Shown piece after piece: positions 12,944 through 14,516 of a stretch of DNA of 14,516 nt. The stretch covers positions 1 to 14,516 of the forward strand of contig JAGNMH010000049.1 in NCBI GenBank assembly GCA_017991275.1, read 5' to 3'. The notes under the pieces were generated by a model that ran no database searches, was not told the DNA's origin, and was given only the letters and a program-made list of their open reading frames with translations. Made by a program: the position numbers and the translations under genes. Within the stretch, counting starts at the first letter, position 1, and every line of letters begins with the position of its first letter. Source of the stretch: Acidobacteriota bacterium (GTDB lineage Bacteria; Acidobacteriota; Blastocatellia; RBC074).

Positions 12944-13317
12944 GTACCTGATCGTCGGAGGTTATGCGGTTGCATTTCATGTCGAGCCGCGTTTTACCAA
13001 AGACCTGGACAAGTCAGGAAAATGCCCGCCGCGTTTTTCAGGCTTTGCGCGCATTCGGCGCACCGCTCACCGGGTTGACTGAAAAAGATTTTGAGCAGGA
13101 AGGGGGCTGGTATCAGATAGGAACTCCGCCAGTGCGTGTTGATATTTTGATGGCGATTGACGGAGTGAAATTTGAAGATGCCTGGCCACGCAGAACCGAG
13201 TCAAGTATTGAGGATGTGTCTGCAATTTTTATTTCAAAAGAGGATTTGATCGCTTCAAAAAAAGCGGCAGGACGTCCACAAGACATTATAGACGTTCAAA
13301 ACCTTACTTCATCATGA
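12891..13317 (+). pseudogene. nucleotidyltransferase (DUF6036/AbiEii-like), frameshifted by deletion
   Basis: Two frames together spell one nucleotidyltransferase. The first, from ATG 12891 (CAGGA upstream), reads Y-L-I-V-G-G-Y-A-V-A-F-H and E-P-R-F-T-K-D-L-D, the catalytic GG...DxD region, then becomes meaningless and stops at 13082. The second frame picks up at about 13016 with S-Q-E-N-A-R-R-V-F-Q-A-L and continues through V-R-V-D-I-L-M-A-I-D-G (third catalytic Asp) and S-K-E-D-L-I-A-S-K-K-A-A-G-R-P-Q-D-I to the stop at 13317. Intact relatives, as I recall them, have about seven residues between D-L-D and E-N-A; here only 7 bases remain, so roughly 14 bases are missing. The lost strand follows the active-site aspartates, so the enzyme is probably dead. 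The final TGA overlaps the leuB ATG. Confidence 0.75.
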
Positions 13318-14378
13318 GCAATTTCAAGATCACAGTTTTACCCGGCGACGGAATCGGCGTTGACGTCACACGCGAAGCGGTCGCTTGTCTGCAAACCATT
13401 GGCAAAAAGTTCGGCCACGACTTCGCGTTTGAAGAGCATTTGATGGGCGGAGCGGCGCTGGACAAAGTCGGCGTGCCGTTGCCGGACGAAACGCTGAAAT
13501 CCGCACAGGCTTCGGATGCGGTCTTGCTTGGCGCAGTCGGTGGCCCGCAATACGACAACAATCCGCCGAAGCTGAAGCCGGAAACAGGCTTGCTGGCCTT
13601 GCGCGCGGGGCTTGGAGTCTTCGCCAATTTGCGTCCGGCTTTTTTGCACGAAACATTGATTGACGCTTCGCCGCTGAAAGCCGAAATCGTGCGCGGAACC
13701 GATCTGCTGATCGTCCGCGAATTGATGGGCGGAGCGTACTTTGGCCAACCGCGCGGTGTGGATGACGAGCGCGGTTGGAACACGATGGCTTACACCGCGC
13801 CGGAAGTGGAGCGTGTGGCTCGCGTGGCGTTTGAAGCTGCTCGGTTGCGCCGCAAAAAACTTCATTCGATTGACAAAGCCAACGTGCTGGAAAGTTCGCA
13901 GCTTTGGCGCAAAGTCGTCAAAGGGTTGGCGGCGGAATATCCCGATGTTCAGTTGGAACACGGTTACGTTGACGCTTGCGCCATGCAGTTGGTCATGCGC
14001 CCGACCGATTACGATGTGATCGTCACGGAAAATTTGTTCGGCGACATTCTCAGCGATGAAGCTTCGGTTCTGACCGGCAGCATTGGCTTGCTGCCATCGG
14101 CCAGCATTGGTGGCAAAGTGGGTTTGTATGAGCCGGTTCATGGCTCTGCACCGGACATTGCAGGCAAAGGCATCGCCAATCCGATTGGCACGATTGCCTC
14201 GGCGGCGTTGCTGTTGCGGTATTCGTGCAAGCTGGAAACGGAAGCTCGCCTGTTGGAAGAGGCAATTACTGCGACGCTTAAAGCCGGATACGGCACGGCT
14301 GATTTGAAGAGCCAGCCGAATCGAGTTTCGACCACCGAAATGGGCGACATCATTCGCAAGTACGTCGAAAACAACTGA
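13314..14378 (+). CDS. leuB: 3-isopropylmalate dehydrogenase
   Basis: LeuB uses NAD+ to oxidise and decarboxylate 3-isopropylmalate to 2-oxoisocaproate in the cytosol. The 354-residue length is standard. Substrate arginines fall in L-R-A-G-L-G-V-F-A-N-L-R-P (R97, R107) and V-R-E-L-M-G-G-A-Y-F-G (R135, catalytic Y142). K188 is in D-K-A-N-V-L-E-S-S-Q-L-W-R. Metal-binding Asp220, Asp244 and Asp248 follow in Y-V-D-A and N-L-F-G-D-I-L-S-D-E. The NAD-binding loop is E-P-V-H-G-S-A-P-D-I-A-G-K (273-285). The ATG overlaps the stop of the upstream broken gene as ATGA, and the bases before it (CTTACTTCATC) contain no Shine-Dalgarno. Translation therefore looks coupled to the upstream frame. No clear terminator follows. 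Confidence 0.96.
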   Translation: MSNFKITVLPGDGIGVDVTREAVACLQTIGKKFGHDFAFEEHLMGGAALDKVGVPLPDETLKSAQASDAVLLGAVGGPQYDNNPPKLKPETGLLALRAGLGVFANLRPAFLHETLIDASPLKAEIVRGTDLLIVRELMGGAYFGQPRGVDDERGWNTMAYTAPEVERVARVAFEAARLRRKKLHSIDKANVLESSQLWRKVVKGLAAEYPDVQLEHGYVDACAMQLVMRPTDYDVIVTENLFGDILSDEASVLTGSIGLLPSASIGGKVGLYEPVHGSAPDIAGKGIANPIGTIASAALLLRYSCKLETEARLLEEAITATLKAGYGTADLKSQPNRVSTTEMGDIIRKYVENN

Positions 14379-14516
14379 TTCAAGCGGCGTCATAACGGAA
14401 AGTTATTTGCCGATAAAAACTATTAAGTGGCCGACGAAAGGATGATGGTTTATATTCGCCTCGCTTTCACAAAGCAGCGAACTTACATCTTCAAATAAAC
14501 TTTATGTCCAATCGTC
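14379..14516. other. gap after leuB, no convincing gene
   Basis: The last 138 bases hold no supported gene. An imperfect hairpin, CGGC 14385-14388 with GCCG 14409-14412 and ATAAC 14392-14396 with GTTAT 14402-14406, lacks a T-run. A short open frame of about 19 codons from 14441 is too short to call. An ATG at 14504 may begin the next gene, but only 13 bases of it are visible. Confidence 0.4.

Noticed and set aside
12990..13030. Programmed ribosomal frameshift in the nucleotidyltransferase
   Set aside because: There is no slippery heptamer or obvious stimulator at the junction, and expected residues are missing as well as the frame, which points to a deletion.
13338..14393. Long minus-strand open frame opposite leuB (about 351 codons)
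   Set aside because: It lies wholly across a clear leuB, is rich in Arg, Gln and Phe as typical of antisense frames, and shows no family motif or start signal.
14385..14412. Terminator after leuB
   Set aside because: The stem is short, interrupted by an internal loop, and followed by A-rich sequence, not a T-run.
14441..14497. Short open frame after leuB
   Set aside because: Only about 19 codons, with the only purine-rich bases touching the start codon and no recognisable content.

Overview
The window is a gene-dense bacterial chromosome segment, about 14.5 kb, with no stretch over 300 bases lacking a gene. I place it tentatively in Acidobacteriota, perhaps Blastocatellia. The reasons are a bacillithiol-pathway enzyme (BshC), short-form LeuC/LeuD subunits, and moderately GC-rich genes mixed with AT-richer ones. 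This is inference from gene content, not a database result.

Left part, 1-4508, plus strand: the 3' part of an MFS transporter, then a well-formed sigma70-type promoter, a HAD phosphatase, and a Schiff-base aldolase of the DapA/NanA superfamily that looks closer to 4-hydroxy-2-oxoglutarate aldolase than to DapA. A purine/pyrimidine-strand hairpin built of 8-base repeats follows, then bshC (final, cysteine-adding step of bacillithiol synthesis), closed by a strong intrinsic terminator.

Middle, 4507-8571: a LysR-type regulator on the minus strand (true start GTG 5391, with a dyad around its promoter) is divergent from a large MscS-family mechanosensitive channel. The channel converges on a small unrecognised protein with a C-P-V-C/C-x-x-H pattern. 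That protein's promoter lies back to back with the promoter of the leucine operon.

Right part, 8634-14378, plus strand: a leucine biosynthesis operon, leuA-leuC-x-leuD-y-z-leuB, with three non-leucine genes inside it. They are a 92-residue membrane protein between leuC and leuD, a DUF433 antitoxin-like domain fused to a small helical domain after leuD, and a nucleotidyltransferase gene broken by an apparent deletion of about 14 bases. The fusion and nucleotidyltransferase genes overlap and resemble a toxin-antitoxin-like cassette that entered the operon. leuB starts in a 4-base ATGA overlap with the broken gene and has no visible ribosome binding site of its own, so loss of the upstream frame may affect leuB expression.

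The four leu products together convert 2-oxoisovalerate to 2-oxoisocaproate: LeuA condenses it with acetyl-CoA, LeuC/LeuD isomerise isopropylmalate, and LeuB oxidises and decarboxylates it. I found no tRNA, rRNA, CRISPR array or insertion sequence. The most unusual part is the decaying DUF433/nucleotidyltransferase cassette coupled to leuB.
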